64,000 nucleotides of DNA from Eubacterium pyruvativorans (GTDB lineage: Bacteria; Bacillota; Clostridia; Peptostreptococcales; Anaerovoracaceae): positions 55,692 through 119,691 of the forward strand of contig NZ_FNBF01000005.1 of assembly GCF_900102225.1 (NCBI RefSeq). Reading direction: 5' to 3'. Every line of letters begins with the position of its first letter. The first letter of the stretch is position 1. The position numbers were made by a program, and so were the translations under genes. Shown here in pieces: positions 17,701-25,220 of this stretch. The notes beneath the pieces are model-generated. The model was not told the DNA's origin and searched no databases. It saw only the letters and a program-made list of their open reading frames with translations.

Positions 17701-17884
17701 CGAGATGATGGATCATATCCGCATCTTCCTGGACGCAGACCCGGCGGTTCTCCATGCTGTGGAGGAATACAGGGATTATATTCAGACCGAAACACTGGCG
17801 GATGCTGTGGAAGAGCAGAAAGATGCCGGCGAAAAGGTCAGTCTGAATGGTCACGAGACCGGTCTGATGATTCAGCGCGTGTAG
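14759..17884 (+). CDS. ileS: Isoleucyl-tRNA synthetase, type 2, with GXHH signature
   Basis: Charges tRNA-Ile and edits valine. The 1041-residue length and the FFEGPPTANGKPG start identify the eukaryote-like type 2 (IleRS2) rather than the roughly 930-residue type 1. The class I HIGH motif reads G54-I55-H56-H57, with first and third positions swapped relative to HxGH. KMSKS is intact at 598-602. The CP1 editing domain (WTTTAWTLAANEAL) is present, as are zinc-type CPRCG, CWRCG and CPECGK clusters. Type 2 enzymes tolerate mupirocin, and the swapped motif is reported in hyper-resistant forms. The gene is monocistronic with its own strong promoter and a leader attenuator candidate. No second ileS is in the window, so this may be the housekeeping copy. 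Confidence 0.95.
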   Translation: MFEKLSDKPVAEVQKAQVKEWKDNDLLTECAKAREGRPEFIFFEGPPTANGKPGIHHVMSRTLKDSINRYKRMKGFKVTARAGWDTHGLPVEIQVEKDLGMSGKQDIEKYGIKEFNQKCRESVFTFTNMWRDMSERSGYLADMDHPYITLDNNYIESVWWVIDQFFQKDMIYEGHKVQPYCPRCGTGLASHEVAQGYKAVKVNTLTVKFKRADRDNEYFLAWTTTAWTLAANEALTVGPDYTYIRAKMLEGDEAGNVFILAKDLADQNLGEGKYEILEEMKGSELEGIKYEKLMPWNEVEDDQAFFVTCMDYVSVEDGTGIVHSAPAFGEDDYNCGMKYGLPVYEPVDERGRYTTTPWKGRFIMEDGLDVEIIKWLSKEKKLFKKVKIEHDYPHCWRCGTPLVYYAKPGWYIRMSDLRDELVANNKTVNWFPPFVGEGRFGNWLADVRDWNISRQRYWGTPIPIWRCECGHLECVGSKKELAEKAVETVDPETVELHRPYVDDIHLTCPECGKVMTRIPEVMDCWFDSGSMPYAQWHYPFENKEAFEKNFPADFICEGIDQTRGWFYSLMAISTFLFHRAPYKNVLVTDLILDKNGKKMSKSKGNTVNPFEIFDTYGADAARWYMLSVSPAWTPTKFDEDGLKETNNKFFGTLRNVYNFFVLYANMDHVDMAGIESDPKSRPELDRWILSKYNRLVKDVTDYMDHYDHMKTVRAVQDFVIDDLSNWYIRRARRRFYGNEMTEDKKAVYATTYEVLEGLTRMIAPIAPFLSDEMYKKLVDPEKSVHTAFFPEADESLIDEHVEERMDLVKQIATLGRGIREEEGIKVRQPLSEILVDGKYKALISDLTPLIMEELNVKNVVFAEDLTTYMNYVLKPNFRAAGPVLGKKIKAFGKALAAEDPMTFLNGLERNGSAKLVLEGEETEITKELVDVQINAKEGFSVAMEGGVFAILDTEITPELEVEGLARELVSKVQQMRKSNDYEMMDHIRIFLDADPAVLHAVEEYRDYIQTETLADAVEEQKDAGEKVSLNGHETGLMIQRV

Positions 17885-17946
17885 GCAGAGACAGCCTGCG
17901 TCTGAACGAAGGTTTTTTTGAAAGAATATCCGATGAATTATTTGTC

Positions 17947-17972
17947 CGGCGTCTCCTGCGGGAGGCGCCGGC
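17947..17972 (+). terminator. Hairpin after ileS
   Basis: CCGGCG-T-CTCC and GGAG-G-CGCCGG arms around TGCG. There is no U-tract after it, so it may be a weak or factor-dependent terminator, or a processing hairpin. Confidence 0.4.
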
Positions 17973-17999
17973 GGCAATTCGGAAAGCAGCGGTGAGGAA

Positions 18000-19034
18000 A
18001 TGACAGAACTCAGAAACCTGACAAGGAAAGAAATGGAAGAATTCGCAAAGGAACTGGGGCAGCCGGCTTTCCGCGGCCGTCAGCTTTTCGGCTGGATCTA
18101 TAAGGGAAGGACAGACTTCCGGGAGATGACGAACCTCCCGGAAGTTTTCATTCGTTCACTGGAGGAAAACGCCCGGGCAGACTGCCTGAAGACCCTGCGC
18201 CGGCAGTGTTCGAAAATGGACGGAACACAGAAGTTTCTGTTCGGTCTTCCCGACGGAAATGCCGTGGAAAGTGTTTTCATGAAATACAAGTACGGCAATT
18301 CGGTCTGTGTATCTTCCCAGGCGGGCTGCCGGATGCACTGTTCATTCTGTGCCTCGGGCATCAACGGACTGGTCCGGAATCTGACGGCGGGAGAAATGAT
18401 CTCCCAGGTGCTGGACATCGTCCGGGAGACAGGAGAGCCGGTGAACCATGTGGTGATCATGGGCACCGGGGAGCCTTTCGACAACTACGAAAATGTGGCG
18501 AAGTTCCTCCGTCTTCTGAACGAGAAGGACGGGTTTAATCTGGGAATGCGGAACATCACAGTGTCCACCTGCGGTGTGGTACCGGGAATCCGGCGGTTTG
18601 CCGAAGAGTTTCCCCAGGTGAATCTGGCGATTTCGCTGCACGCCCCGAATGATGAACTGCGCAGCCGGCTGATGCCGGTGAATCAGCGCTGGCATATGGA
18701 CGAACTGCTGGCGGAATGCCAGCGGTATACGGAGAAAACAAGCCGGCGGATTACGTTCGAATATTCCCTGATCCGGGGCGTGAATGACCGGGAGAAGGAT
18801 GCGGCGGAGCTGGCCGGACGCCTGCGGGGCATGCTTTGTCATGTCAATCTCATTCCGCTGAATGAGGTGACGGAGACCGGATATCTCACCGCCGGAAGGC
18901 CCAGGGCTCTGGAATTCATGAAGATGCTGGAAGAACGGGGCATTACCGCCACGGTCCGGCGGCAGCTGGGGGCGGACATCGACGGCGCCTGCGGACAGCT
19001 TCGGCTGAATGCGGCCCGGGAACAGCAGAAATAA
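18000..19034 (+). CDS. rlmN: Dual-specificity 23S rRNA A2503 / tRNA A37 C2-methyltransferase
   Basis: Radical SAM enzyme that methylates C2 of A2503 in 23S rRNA and A37 of some tRNAs. The 344-residue protein has the RlmN N-terminal domain (FRGRQLFGWIYKG), the cluster cysteines C110, C114 and C117 (CRMHCSFC), and the SAM-binding GTGEPFDNYENV segment. A C-terminal cysteine in GADIDGACGQL, at about residue 331, corresponds to the methyl-carrying catalytic cysteine. Cfr-like resistance enzymes are close relatives, but the RlmN-type GADIDGACGQL end favours the housekeeping enzyme. It lies 115 bases after ileS. Confidence 0.93.
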   Translation: MTELRNLTRKEMEEFAKELGQPAFRGRQLFGWIYKGRTDFREMTNLPEVFIRSLEENARADCLKTLRRQCSKMDGTQKFLFGLPDGNAVESVFMKYKYGNSVCVSSQAGCRMHCSFCASGINGLVRNLTAGEMISQVLDIVRETGEPVNHVVIMGTGEPFDNYENVAKFLRLLNEKDGFNLGMRNITVSTCGVVPGIRRFAEEFPQVNLAISLHAPNDELRSRLMPVNQRWHMDELLAECQRYTEKTSRRITFEYSLIRGVNDREKDAAELAGRLRGMLCHVNLIPLNEVTETGYLTAGRPRALEFMKMLEERGITATVRRQLGADIDGACGQLRLNAAREQQK

Positions 19035-19096
19035 GAAACAGGGGCGGAAGCCGGTTTACAGCTCCGCTTCACGGGAAAAAATACAAGAGGAATACG

Positions 19097-19125
19097 TTGA
19101 ACCCCTTAGGGGCATAGTGTATAAT
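19097..19125 (+). promoter_or_regulatory. Promoter of the P-loop protein gene
   Basis: TTGAAC (19097-19102) and TATAAT (19120-19125) with a 17-base spacer. A CCCCTTAGGGG palindrome overlaps the -35 edge and the spacer. Confidence 0.75.
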
Positions 19126-19159
19126 ATTCTTAATCTTAGAACAACAGGAGGGATGAAAT

Positions 19160-19585
19160 ATGGTTAAAGTATTAGTAGGTCACAAGGGTTCCGGAAAGAC
19201 GAAGATGATGATCGATTTAGCCAACCAGCAGGTCGAGAAAGCATCTGGCAGCGTGATTTTCATTAACAAGAATTCCAGACTGACGACGGATCTGAACTAC
19301 AGAATCAGAGTTGTCTGCATGGAAGAGTACGCACAGATCACCGACAGTGACGAATACATCGGCTTTATCTACGGCATCATCAGTTCGGACCACGACATTG
19401 AGACCATCTATATCGACAGCATCCTGAAATTCAGCAATTTCTCCCTGGGTGACCTCCCGAAGTTCCTTGAGAGACTGGACGGGATCTCGAAAGTGCACGG
19501 CATGGACTTCGTCGTCAGCCTGTCTGCCGATCCGGAAGAAATGATCGGCGTGGACTTCAGCAAGTACGAAGTTCTGAACCAGTAA
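19160..19585 (+). CDS. Small P-loop ATP-binding protein of unknown role
   Basis: A 141-residue protein with a Walker A motif at the N-terminus (GHKGSGKT, residues 7-14) and a hydrophobic strand ending in acidic residues (IYIDS, about 92-96) as a candidate Walker B. Similar short P-loop proteins occur in many Clostridia and are often labelled twitching-motility-like, but this one lacks the rest of a PilT motor. No membrane segment or signal peptide is visible. It is flanked by its own promoter and terminator, so it is a single-gene unit. I cannot assign a function. Confidence 0.8.
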   Translation: MVKVLVGHKGSGKTKMMIDLANQQVEKASGSVIFINKNSRLTTDLNYRIRVVCMEEYAQITDSDEYIGFIYGIISSDHDIETIYIDSILKFSNFSLGDLPKFLERLDGISKVHGMDFVVSLSADPEEMIGVDFSKYEVLNQ

Positions 19586-19608
19586 TCCGAGAGGATAGAT
19601 CATTCATG

Positions 19609-19638
19609 AGAGGGCTTCTGCGCCCTCTTTTTCTTTTT
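19609..19638 (+). terminator. Terminator of the P-loop protein gene
   Basis: AGAGGGC and GCCCTCT arms around TTCTGC, followed by a T-rich tract. Confidence 0.9.
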
Positions 19639-19657
19639 CCAGGAAGAATGGAGGACT

Positions 19658-20293
19658 ATGAATATCACGAGTGAAGCAGTTCATGTTACTTTCGAGCAGC
19701 ATACGCCGGAACCGATCGGGGATCACCGGATTTTTGCGGTATTGGTGCCTTTCGTGGAGCGGGGCGGGGAACTGTATCTGCTGTATGAGACAAGGTCCCG
19801 GAAGATGAAGACCCAGCCGGGGGAGACCTGTTTCCCCGGCGGTCATGTGGAGCCGGGGGAGGAGCCGGTGGACTGCGCCGTCCGGGAGACCTGTGAGGAG
19901 ATCGGCATTCATCCGGGGCAGGTTCATGTGGCAGGGCCGGCGGACTATCTGATCGGGAAGGCGGACTTCACCCTCTTTCCTTTCGTTGCCACGGTGGATC
20001 CGGATGCGGTGGAGCATATGACGCTGCAGCGGGACGAGGTGGACGAGGTGTTTCTGGTGAAGGTCAGTGATCTGGCGAAGGTGAAACCGGAAGTCTATAT
20101 CGAACGGATGAAAGCGGTGATTCCAGAAGACTTCCCGTATGAACGGGTGGGGATTTCGGAGAACTACCGCTGGCGGATCGGTCAGAACAAGGTGCTGGTG
20201 TACGAGGTGAACGGACGGATCATCTGGGGCATGACGGCCATGATCACGAATCAGGTTCTGGCGGAGATGGGACTGACAGATCGGGTGAAATAA
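19658..20293 (+). CDS. Nudix hydrolase (CoA pyrophosphatase-like)
   Basis: Cleaves a nucleoside diphosphate linked to another group. The 211-residue protein has a complete Nudix box with the GHVEPGEE start and RETCEEIG core, about residues 62-84. It is preceded by a QPGETCFPGG segment, as in the CoA-pyrophosphatase (NudL/YeaB-like) subgroup, so CoA or a CoA thioester is the likeliest substrate; this is inferred from that resemblance only. AGGAAG and GGAGG lie before the ATG at 19658. It is followed after 15 bases by the methyltransferase gene, probably in one transcript. Confidence 0.85.
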   Translation: MNITSEAVHVTFEQHTPEPIGDHRIFAVLVPFVERGGELYLLYETRSRKMKTQPGETCFPGGHVEPGEEPVDCAVRETCEEIGIHPGQVHVAGPADYLIGKADFTLFPFVATVDPDAVEHMTLQRDEVDEVFLVKVSDLAKVKPEVYIERMKAVIPEDFPYERVGISENYRWRIGQNKVLVYEVNGRIIWGMTAMITNQVLAEMGLTDRVK

Positions 20294-20308
20294 AGCAGGT
20301 GAGATGAG

Positions 20309-21823
20309 ATGGGCGTACTGAAAGATCTGGAGCAGGTCATTGGCAGGGCAGGGGCTGAGCGGTCCCTGGTGAAACCGGGGCATTACCGGCGGGTGATGTG
20401 CCTGGAGAGTGGTTCCCGGCAGAATGCGTCCCGGCGGGAGGCGCTTCGTCAGGCTGATCTTCCTCCCCAGGATGCATCCGGGCAGGCTGCCGAAGGGGAG
20501 ATCCGGTTCGAGAATACTCTCTGTCTGGGAGATAATCTGAAGCTGATGAAGGGACTGCTGGAAGGTACGGAGGCTGCCGAAGGAGGCCGGTCCCTTCGGG
20601 GGAAAATCCAGATGATCTATATTGACCCGCCGTTTTTTTCGAAATCCGACTATGATGCGGTGCTCTCCGTACAGGGGAAGAACATCCGTCACAAGGCCTA
20701 TCAAGACCGGTGGAAAGCCGGCATGTACGGCTATCTGCGGCAGCTGACGGCCCGGCTTCTCTGCATGAAGGACCTGCTGGCGGAGGACGGACTGATCTTC
20801 CTGCATCTGGACTGGCACGCAGTGCATTATGCGAAGATCATCATGGATGAAATTTTCGGTGAAAAGAATTTCGTCAACGAAATCATCTGGACCTATAAGT
20901 CCGGTGGCTCCACGAAGAAGCGGTTCGCCAGAAAGCATGACAATATTCTGGTATACGGGAAGAGCGGAAAATACAAGTTCCGGGCGCTGCAGGAGAAATC
21001 CTACAACCGGGGACTGAAGCCCTATCGTTTCAAGGGTGTGGAAGAATTCGAGGACGAAATCGGCTGGTATACGATGGTGAACATGAAGGACGTGTGGGCC
21101 ATCGACATGGTGGGACGAACCTCCGGGGAGCGGACCGGATACGCTACCCAGAAGCCGGAGCAGCTGATCCGCCGGATCATACAGTGCTCCACAGAGGAAG
21201 GGGACCTGGTGGCGGATTTCTTCTGCGGCAGCGGCACCCTCCCCCGGGTGGCTCTGGAAACAGGCCGCCGGTTCATTGCCTGCGATGCGGAGGAGCTGGC
21301 CATTGAGAGCACCCTGGGGCGGCTCCATGAAGGAATGGAAGAAATGGGAGAAGATGCGCCGTCCCTTTCGGTTCTTTCGGAGTCGGAGCCGGGATGGGAA
21401 TCGGAAGGGAAACTTCCTCCTTTCGACTGTGAGGTGGAAGTTACGGAGGGTGAGCGAACCCTGCTGGAGGATCCGCCGATTCAGATCCGTATTCTGTCTG
21501 TGAAGGAAAGGCGGCTTCAGTCCCGGATGGATCAGGGGGATGCCGGGTTCATCCGGGAAATGAGCCGGAAGGACCCGTTGGCCCTGGTTCGTTCCTGGAG
21601 CATTGACTTTCAGTTTGACGGAACAGTGTTCCGCCCCGGGGTCATGGCGGTCAGGAAGGGCAGCGGACTGGAGACGGTCTTCCGGCTTCGTCATCTCCCG
21701 GAAAACAGCCGCATCATGATGCGGGTGACGGATGTACTGGGCCATGTAGTGTACCGGGATCTGACAAAACAAATCCGGCAGGCGACCGGAATGCCGGTAA
21801 AAAAAGAACAGATGGATGTATAA
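20309..21823 (+). CDS. Solitary site-specific DNA adenine-N6 methyltransferase
   Basis: A 504-residue methyltransferase. Motif IV (DPPF) is at residues 106-109 and the SAM-binding motif I (DFFCGSGT) at 304-311. This IV-before-I order is that of beta-class, type III Mod-like N6-adenine enzymes. The GYATQKPEQLIRRII segment before motif I is also typical. About 170 C-terminal residues after the catalytic domain are not recognised and may contribute to target recognition. No restriction subunit or helicase gene is adjacent: the neighbours are a Nudix hydrolase and argC. AGGTGAG precedes the ATG. It could be an orphan epigenetic methyltransferase or the remnant of a restriction system; the recognition sequence cannot be read from the protein. 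Confidence 0.88.
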   Translation: MGVLKDLEQVIGRAGAERSLVKPGHYRRVMCLESGSRQNASRREALRQADLPPQDASGQAAEGEIRFENTLCLGDNLKLMKGLLEGTEAAEGGRSLRGKIQMIYIDPPFFSKSDYDAVLSVQGKNIRHKAYQDRWKAGMYGYLRQLTARLLCMKDLLAEDGLIFLHLDWHAVHYAKIIMDEIFGEKNFVNEIIWTYKSGGSTKKRFARKHDNILVYGKSGKYKFRALQEKSYNRGLKPYRFKGVEEFEDEIGWYTMVNMKDVWAIDMVGRTSGERTGYATQKPEQLIRRIIQCSTEEGDLVADFFCGSGTLPRVALETGRRFIACDAEELAIESTLGRLHEGMEEMGEDAPSLSVLSESEPGWESEGKLPPFDCEVEVTEGERTLLEDPPIQIRILSVKERRLQSRMDQGDAGFIREMSRKDPLALVRSWSIDFQFDGTVFRPGVMAVRKGSGLETVFRLRHLPENSRIMMRVTDVLGHVVYRDLTKQIRQATGMPVKKEQMDV

Positions 21824-21827
21824 ATAT

Positions 21828-21866
21828 GCGGTTTTTCGGATTTATTTCGAAAAACCGCTTGTTTTC
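21828..21866. terminator. Probable bidirectional terminator before argC
   Basis: GCGGTTTTTCGGA (21828-21840) pairs with TTTCGAAAAACCGC (21845-21858), followed by TTGTTTTC on the plus strand and preceded by A-rich sequence. Confidence 0.7.
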
Positions 21867-21887
21867 TTTTCAACGCTGTAGTATGAT
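21859..21887 (+). promoter_or_regulatory. argC promoter
   Basis: TTGTTT (21859-21864) and TATGAT (21882-21887) are 17 bases apart. The -35 box overlaps the 3' edge of the upstream terminator. I see no clear ARG-box operator. Confidence 0.5.
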
Positions 21888-21972
21888 AAACCCATTGATG
21901 AAAGTATATGCGAAATAGTGGAAAATAATTCATAAGGCTGCGGCAGCATGCCGGCGGGAAGGGAGTTCTATC

Positions 21973-22902
21973 GTGGGATACAAGGTTTTCATAGACGGCG
22001 GTCACGGAACCACCGGACTGAAGATTCATGAGAGACTCGATCAGCGGGACGATATCGAGATCCTCCGGATCGATGAGGCACATCGGAAAGATCTGGATGC
22101 CAGAATTGAAATGACGAAGCAGGCGGACATTTCGATCCTCTGTCTGCCGGATGCGGCTTCCCAGGAACTTGCCCAGGCGGCGCCTCCGGATGTGCGGCTG
22201 ATCGACACGTCCACCGCCCACCGTACGAATCCGGACTGGGTGTACGGCATGCCGGAGCTTGCTCCGGGGCAGCGGGAGAAAATCCGAAATGCCGCCCGGG
22301 TGGCCAATCCGGGCTGTCATGCCACCGGATTTATCCTGCTGGTCCGTCCGCTGGTGGATGCGGGAATTCTGCCTCCGGATTATCCGCTGGATGCATTCTG
22401 TATCACGGGATATTCCGGCGGCGGGAAGAAGATGATTCAGAACCATGAGAAGGCGGACCGGGAAGCATACCTGTCCAGCCCCGGCCAGTACGGTCTGACC
22501 CAGAAGCACAAGCATCTGCCGGAGATGGTCATGATGACGGGAATCTCCCGGGCGCCGGCATTCAGCCCGATTGTGGGAGACTTCTACAGCGGCATGGTGA
22601 TGACCGTGCCTCTTCATACCGGGATGCTCCACGGGAGTCCCGGCCCGGAGGAGATCCGTCAGGTGTACCGGGAGCGGTACGGCGGAGAGAAACTGATCCG
22701 GGTCATGGACAAGGATCCGGAGGACGGGTTTATTCACAGTAACGTCATGGCGGGATCCGATGAATTCCAGATTTTCGTCACAGGAAATGACGAGCGGGTG
22801 CTCCTTCTGTCCCGGTTCGATAATCTGGGAAAGGGTGCGTCGGGCCAGGCCGTGCAGAACATGAACATTATGCTGGGAATTGAGGAAACGAAAGGGGTAT
22901 AG
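21973..22902 (+). CDS. argC: N-acetyl-gamma-glutamyl-phosphate reductase
   Basis: NADPH-dependent reduction of N-acetylglutamyl phosphate, the third step of arginine synthesis. The 309-residue protein is the shorter ArgC type (about 310 residues) with an N-terminal dinucleotide-binding loop (DGGHGTTG) and catalytic Cys115 in ANPGCHATGF. Conserved GYSGGGKKMI and HKHLPEM segments follow. The start is GTG 21973 with GGGAAGGGAG upstream. It heads the argC-argJ-argB cluster, with argJ starting 2 bases after its stop. Confidence 0.93.
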   Translation: MGYKVFIDGGHGTTGLKIHERLDQRDDIEILRIDEAHRKDLDARIEMTKQADISILCLPDAASQELAQAAPPDVRLIDTSTAHRTNPDWVYGMPELAPGQREKIRNAARVANPGCHATGFILLVRPLVDAGILPPDYPLDAFCITGYSGGGKKMIQNHEKADREAYLSSPGQYGLTQKHKHLPEMVMMTGISRAPAFSPIVGDFYSGMVMTVPLHTGMLHGSPGPEEIRQVYRERYGGEKLIRVMDKDPEDGFIHSNVMAGSDEFQIFVTGNDERVLLLSRFDNLGKGASGQAVQNMNIMLGIEETKGV

Positions 22903-22904
22903 AA

Positions 22905-24128
22905 ATGGAAAAAATTCAGACAGTGACCGGCGGCGTAACCGCAGCGAAGGGATTCCGGGCGGCAGGCGGATTCGCCGGGATCGGAAAGAATGCCGGCAAG
23001 GGGGACATTGCCCTGATCGTCAGTGATGTGCCGGGCAGTGCGGCGGCAGTTTATACAAAAAATAAAGTGAAGGCGGCCCACATCGCCGTCACGAAGGATC
23101 ATATTCAGGACGGCATCGGGCAGGCCGTCATCTGCAACAGCGGCAATGCAAATACCTGCACGGCCAACGGGGTGGAAATCGCCGAAAAGGAATGTGCGCT
23201 GGCGGGCAAACTGACCGGCATCGATCCGAAGAACGTGTTCCCGGCCGCCACCGGCGTGATCGGCGTTCCGCTCACTTTCGAACCGTTTGAGAAGGCGATT
23301 CCTAAGCTGGTGGAGAATCTGTCGGAGGACGGATCTTCTGCAGCCGGAAAGGCGATTCTGACCACAGATACCTACAAGAAGGAATATGCCGTTCAGTTCA
23401 CCATTGACGGAAAGACCGTGACGCTGGGAGGCATCGCCAAGGGAAGCGGCATGATTCACATTAATATGGGCACCATGCTCTGCTTTCTGACCACCGACCT
23501 GGCCATTTCCCATGAGATGCTGCAGAAGGCGCTGTCGGAGGAAATTATCGACAGCTTCAATCAGGTCAGTGTGGACGGCGACACGTCCACCAATGACACC
23601 GTCTCCATCATCGCCAATGGCCTGGCGGGAAATCCGGAAATCACAGAAGAAGGTCCGGACTATGACCTGTTCTGCGAGGCACTGCATCAGGTCAGTGTAT
23701 ACATGTCGAAGAAGATCGCCGGGGACGGAGAAGGCTGCACGAAGCTGCTGGAGGCCCATGTCACCGGGGCGCCGGAGAAGGAAACCGCCCGTCTGGTGGC
23801 GAAAAGTGTGATCTGCTCCAGCCTCTTCAAGGCAGCGGTCTTCGCCGCCGACGCCAACTGGGGCCGCATCCTCTGTGCGATCGGGTATACCCCGGCAGAT
23901 TTTGACGCCTCCGACATCACGGTGAGCATTACGTCGAAGAAGGGCACAGTCCTGGTCTGCGAGCATTCCGCAGCGGTGGCCTTCGACGAGGACCTGGCGG
24001 CGAATGTCATGGGAGAAGAAGCAGTGACCGTGGAAATCGACCTGCACGACGGAGACCAGGAGGCGTACGGCTGGGGCTGTGACCTCACCTACGACTATGT
24101 GAAAATTAACGGATCATACCGTTCATAG
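22905..24128 (+). CDS. argJ: Bifunctional ornithine acetyltransferase / N-acetylglutamate synthase
   Basis: Recycles the acetyl group from N-acetylornithine to glutamate, and in bifunctional forms also makes N-acetylglutamate from acetyl-CoA. The precursor self-cleaves before a threonine nucleophile, here Thr190 in the motif NMGTML; many homologues have Ala-Thr there, and this one has Gly-Thr. The KGSGMIH segment preceding it is conserved, as is the C-terminal GCDLTYDYVKINGSYRS. Length 407 is typical. It follows argC by 2 bases and precedes argB by 15, so the three are one operon. Confidence 0.93.
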   Translation: MEKIQTVTGGVTAAKGFRAAGGFAGIGKNAGKGDIALIVSDVPGSAAAVYTKNKVKAAHIAVTKDHIQDGIGQAVICNSGNANTCTANGVEIAEKECALAGKLTGIDPKNVFPAATGVIGVPLTFEPFEKAIPKLVENLSEDGSSAAGKAILTTDTYKKEYAVQFTIDGKTVTLGGIAKGSGMIHINMGTMLCFLTTDLAISHEMLQKALSEEIIDSFNQVSVDGDTSTNDTVSIIANGLAGNPEITEEGPDYDLFCEALHQVSVYMSKKIAGDGEGCTKLLEAHVTGAPEKETARLVAKSVICSSLFKAAVFAADANWGRILCAIGYTPADFDASDITVSITSKKGTVLVCEHSAAVAFDEDLAANVMGEEAVTVEIDLHDGDQEAYGWGCDLTYDYVKINGSYRS

Positions 24129-24143
24129 GGAGGAGCAGACCAA

Positions 24144-25040
24144 ATGACAGACAGAGAGAAAGATCAGGAAAAAGCACAGATCCTGATCGAGGCGCTCCCG
24201 TATATTCAGCGCTTCAACGGAAACACGGTGGTCGTGAAGTACGGCGGCAGCGCAATGAAGGATGAAGATCTGAAAATGCATGTGATCGAGGATGTGGCCC
24301 TTCTGAAGCTGGTGGGCATGCGGCCGATCATCGTGCACGGCGGCGGAAAAGAGATCAGCCGCTGGGTGAAAAAATCCGGTATCGTTCCGGAATTTTACAA
24401 CGGCCTCCGCATCACAGACCGGGAGACACTGGAAGTGGCGGAGATGGTGCTGGGAAAAGTAAATACCGACCTGGTTTCTCTGGTTCAGCAGCTGGGCGTT
24501 AACGCCATGGGCATCAGCGGCATGGACGGAGATCTGCTGAAGGTCAGGAAAGTGATGCCGGACGGACAGGACATCGGTTTTGTCGGCGAAGTCACCCGGG
24601 TGAATCCGGACATTCTCTGGAAACTTCTGGACGATGACTTCGTTCCGGTGATCTTTCCCATCGGATCTGATAAAGAGGGAAACGCATATAATATCAACGG
24701 AGATCATGCAGCGGCGGCCATTGCCCAGGCTATCCATGCAGACAAGCTGATCTACCTCACAGATACCCGGGGGGTTTACCGGGACCCGTCGGATCCGGAC
24801 ACACTGATTTCGGAGCTGGACGAGGACGAGGCGCTGCGCCTGATCGACGAGGGCGTCGTGCAGGGCGGCATGATTCCGAAAATCCGAAACTGCATCGACT
24901 CCATCCGAAACGGCGTGCGCCGGGTGCATATCCTGGACGGCAGCGCAGAACATTCGATTCTGCTGGAGATATTCACGGACCGGGGCGTGGGCACCGCCAT
25001 TATGGAACGGGAGCAGCAGCGCTACTACCGGGGGGCGTAG
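24144..25040 (+). CDS. argB: Acetylglutamate kinase
   Basis: Phosphorylates N-acetylglutamate, the second step of arginine synthesis. The 298-residue protein of the amino-acid kinase family shows the ATP site VVKYGGSAM (about residues 33-41), the substrate loop [10 protein letters not shown] (about 64-73), and the C-terminal GGMIPKI segment. It has the N-terminal helix (about 20 residues) found in arginine-inhibited hexameric enzymes, so feedback by arginine is plausible. argC, argJ and argB are here, but argD and the later pathway genes are not in the window. Confidence 0.93.
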   Translation: MTDREKDQEKAQILIEALPYIQRFNGNTVVVKYGGSAMKDEDLKMHVIEDVALLKLVGMRPIIVHGGGKEISRWVKKSGIVPEFYNGLRITDRETLEVAEMVLGKVNTDLVSLVQQLGVNAMGISGMDGDLLKVRKVMPDGQDIGFVGEVTRVNPDILWKLLDDDFVPVIFPIGSDKEGNAYNINGDHAAAAIAQAIHADKLIYLTDTRGVYRDPSDPDTLISELDEDEALRLIDEGVVQGGMIPKIRNCIDSIRNGVRRVHILDGSAEHSILLEIFTDRGVGTAIMEREQQRYYRGA

Positions 25041-25053
25041 AAGGACAAAAAGC

Positions 25054-25083
25054 GAGCAGGAGGGCGTTCCTTCTGCTCTTTTT
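25054..25083 (+). terminator. arg operon terminator
   Basis: GAGCAGGAGG and CCTTCTGCTC arms around GCGTT, followed by TTTTT. Confidence 0.92.
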
Positions 25084-25104
25084 CTGTTTCCGCCGGGTAT
25101 TCTC

Positions 25105-25133
25105 TTGAAAGGGAAAATGTAATGGAATATAAT
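25105..25133 (+). promoter_or_regulatory. ackA promoter
   Basis: TTGAAA (25105-25110) and TATAAT (25128-25133) with a 17-base spacer, about 80 bases before the ackA ATG. Confidence 0.8.
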
Positions 25134-25220
25134 GATAAAGTATGTGAGATCCGCCGGGACCCGCCCGGGGGATTTCGAGAGAATGACTAATGTATCAGAA
25201 ATGATGAAGGAGATTTTCAG

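Noticed and set aside
14774..17977. 1067-codon open frame opposite ileS
   Set aside because: Low-complexity His/Arg/Leu-rich translation without family resemblance; the other strand encodes a complete IleRS.
18000..19034. Cfr-type antibiotic-resistance methyltransferase
   Set aside because: The RlmN-type ending GADIDGACGQL and the housekeeping position support RlmN rather than Cfr.
19604..21772. 722-codon open frame opposite the Nudix and methyltransferase genes
   Set aside because: It spans two real genes on the other strand and has no motif.
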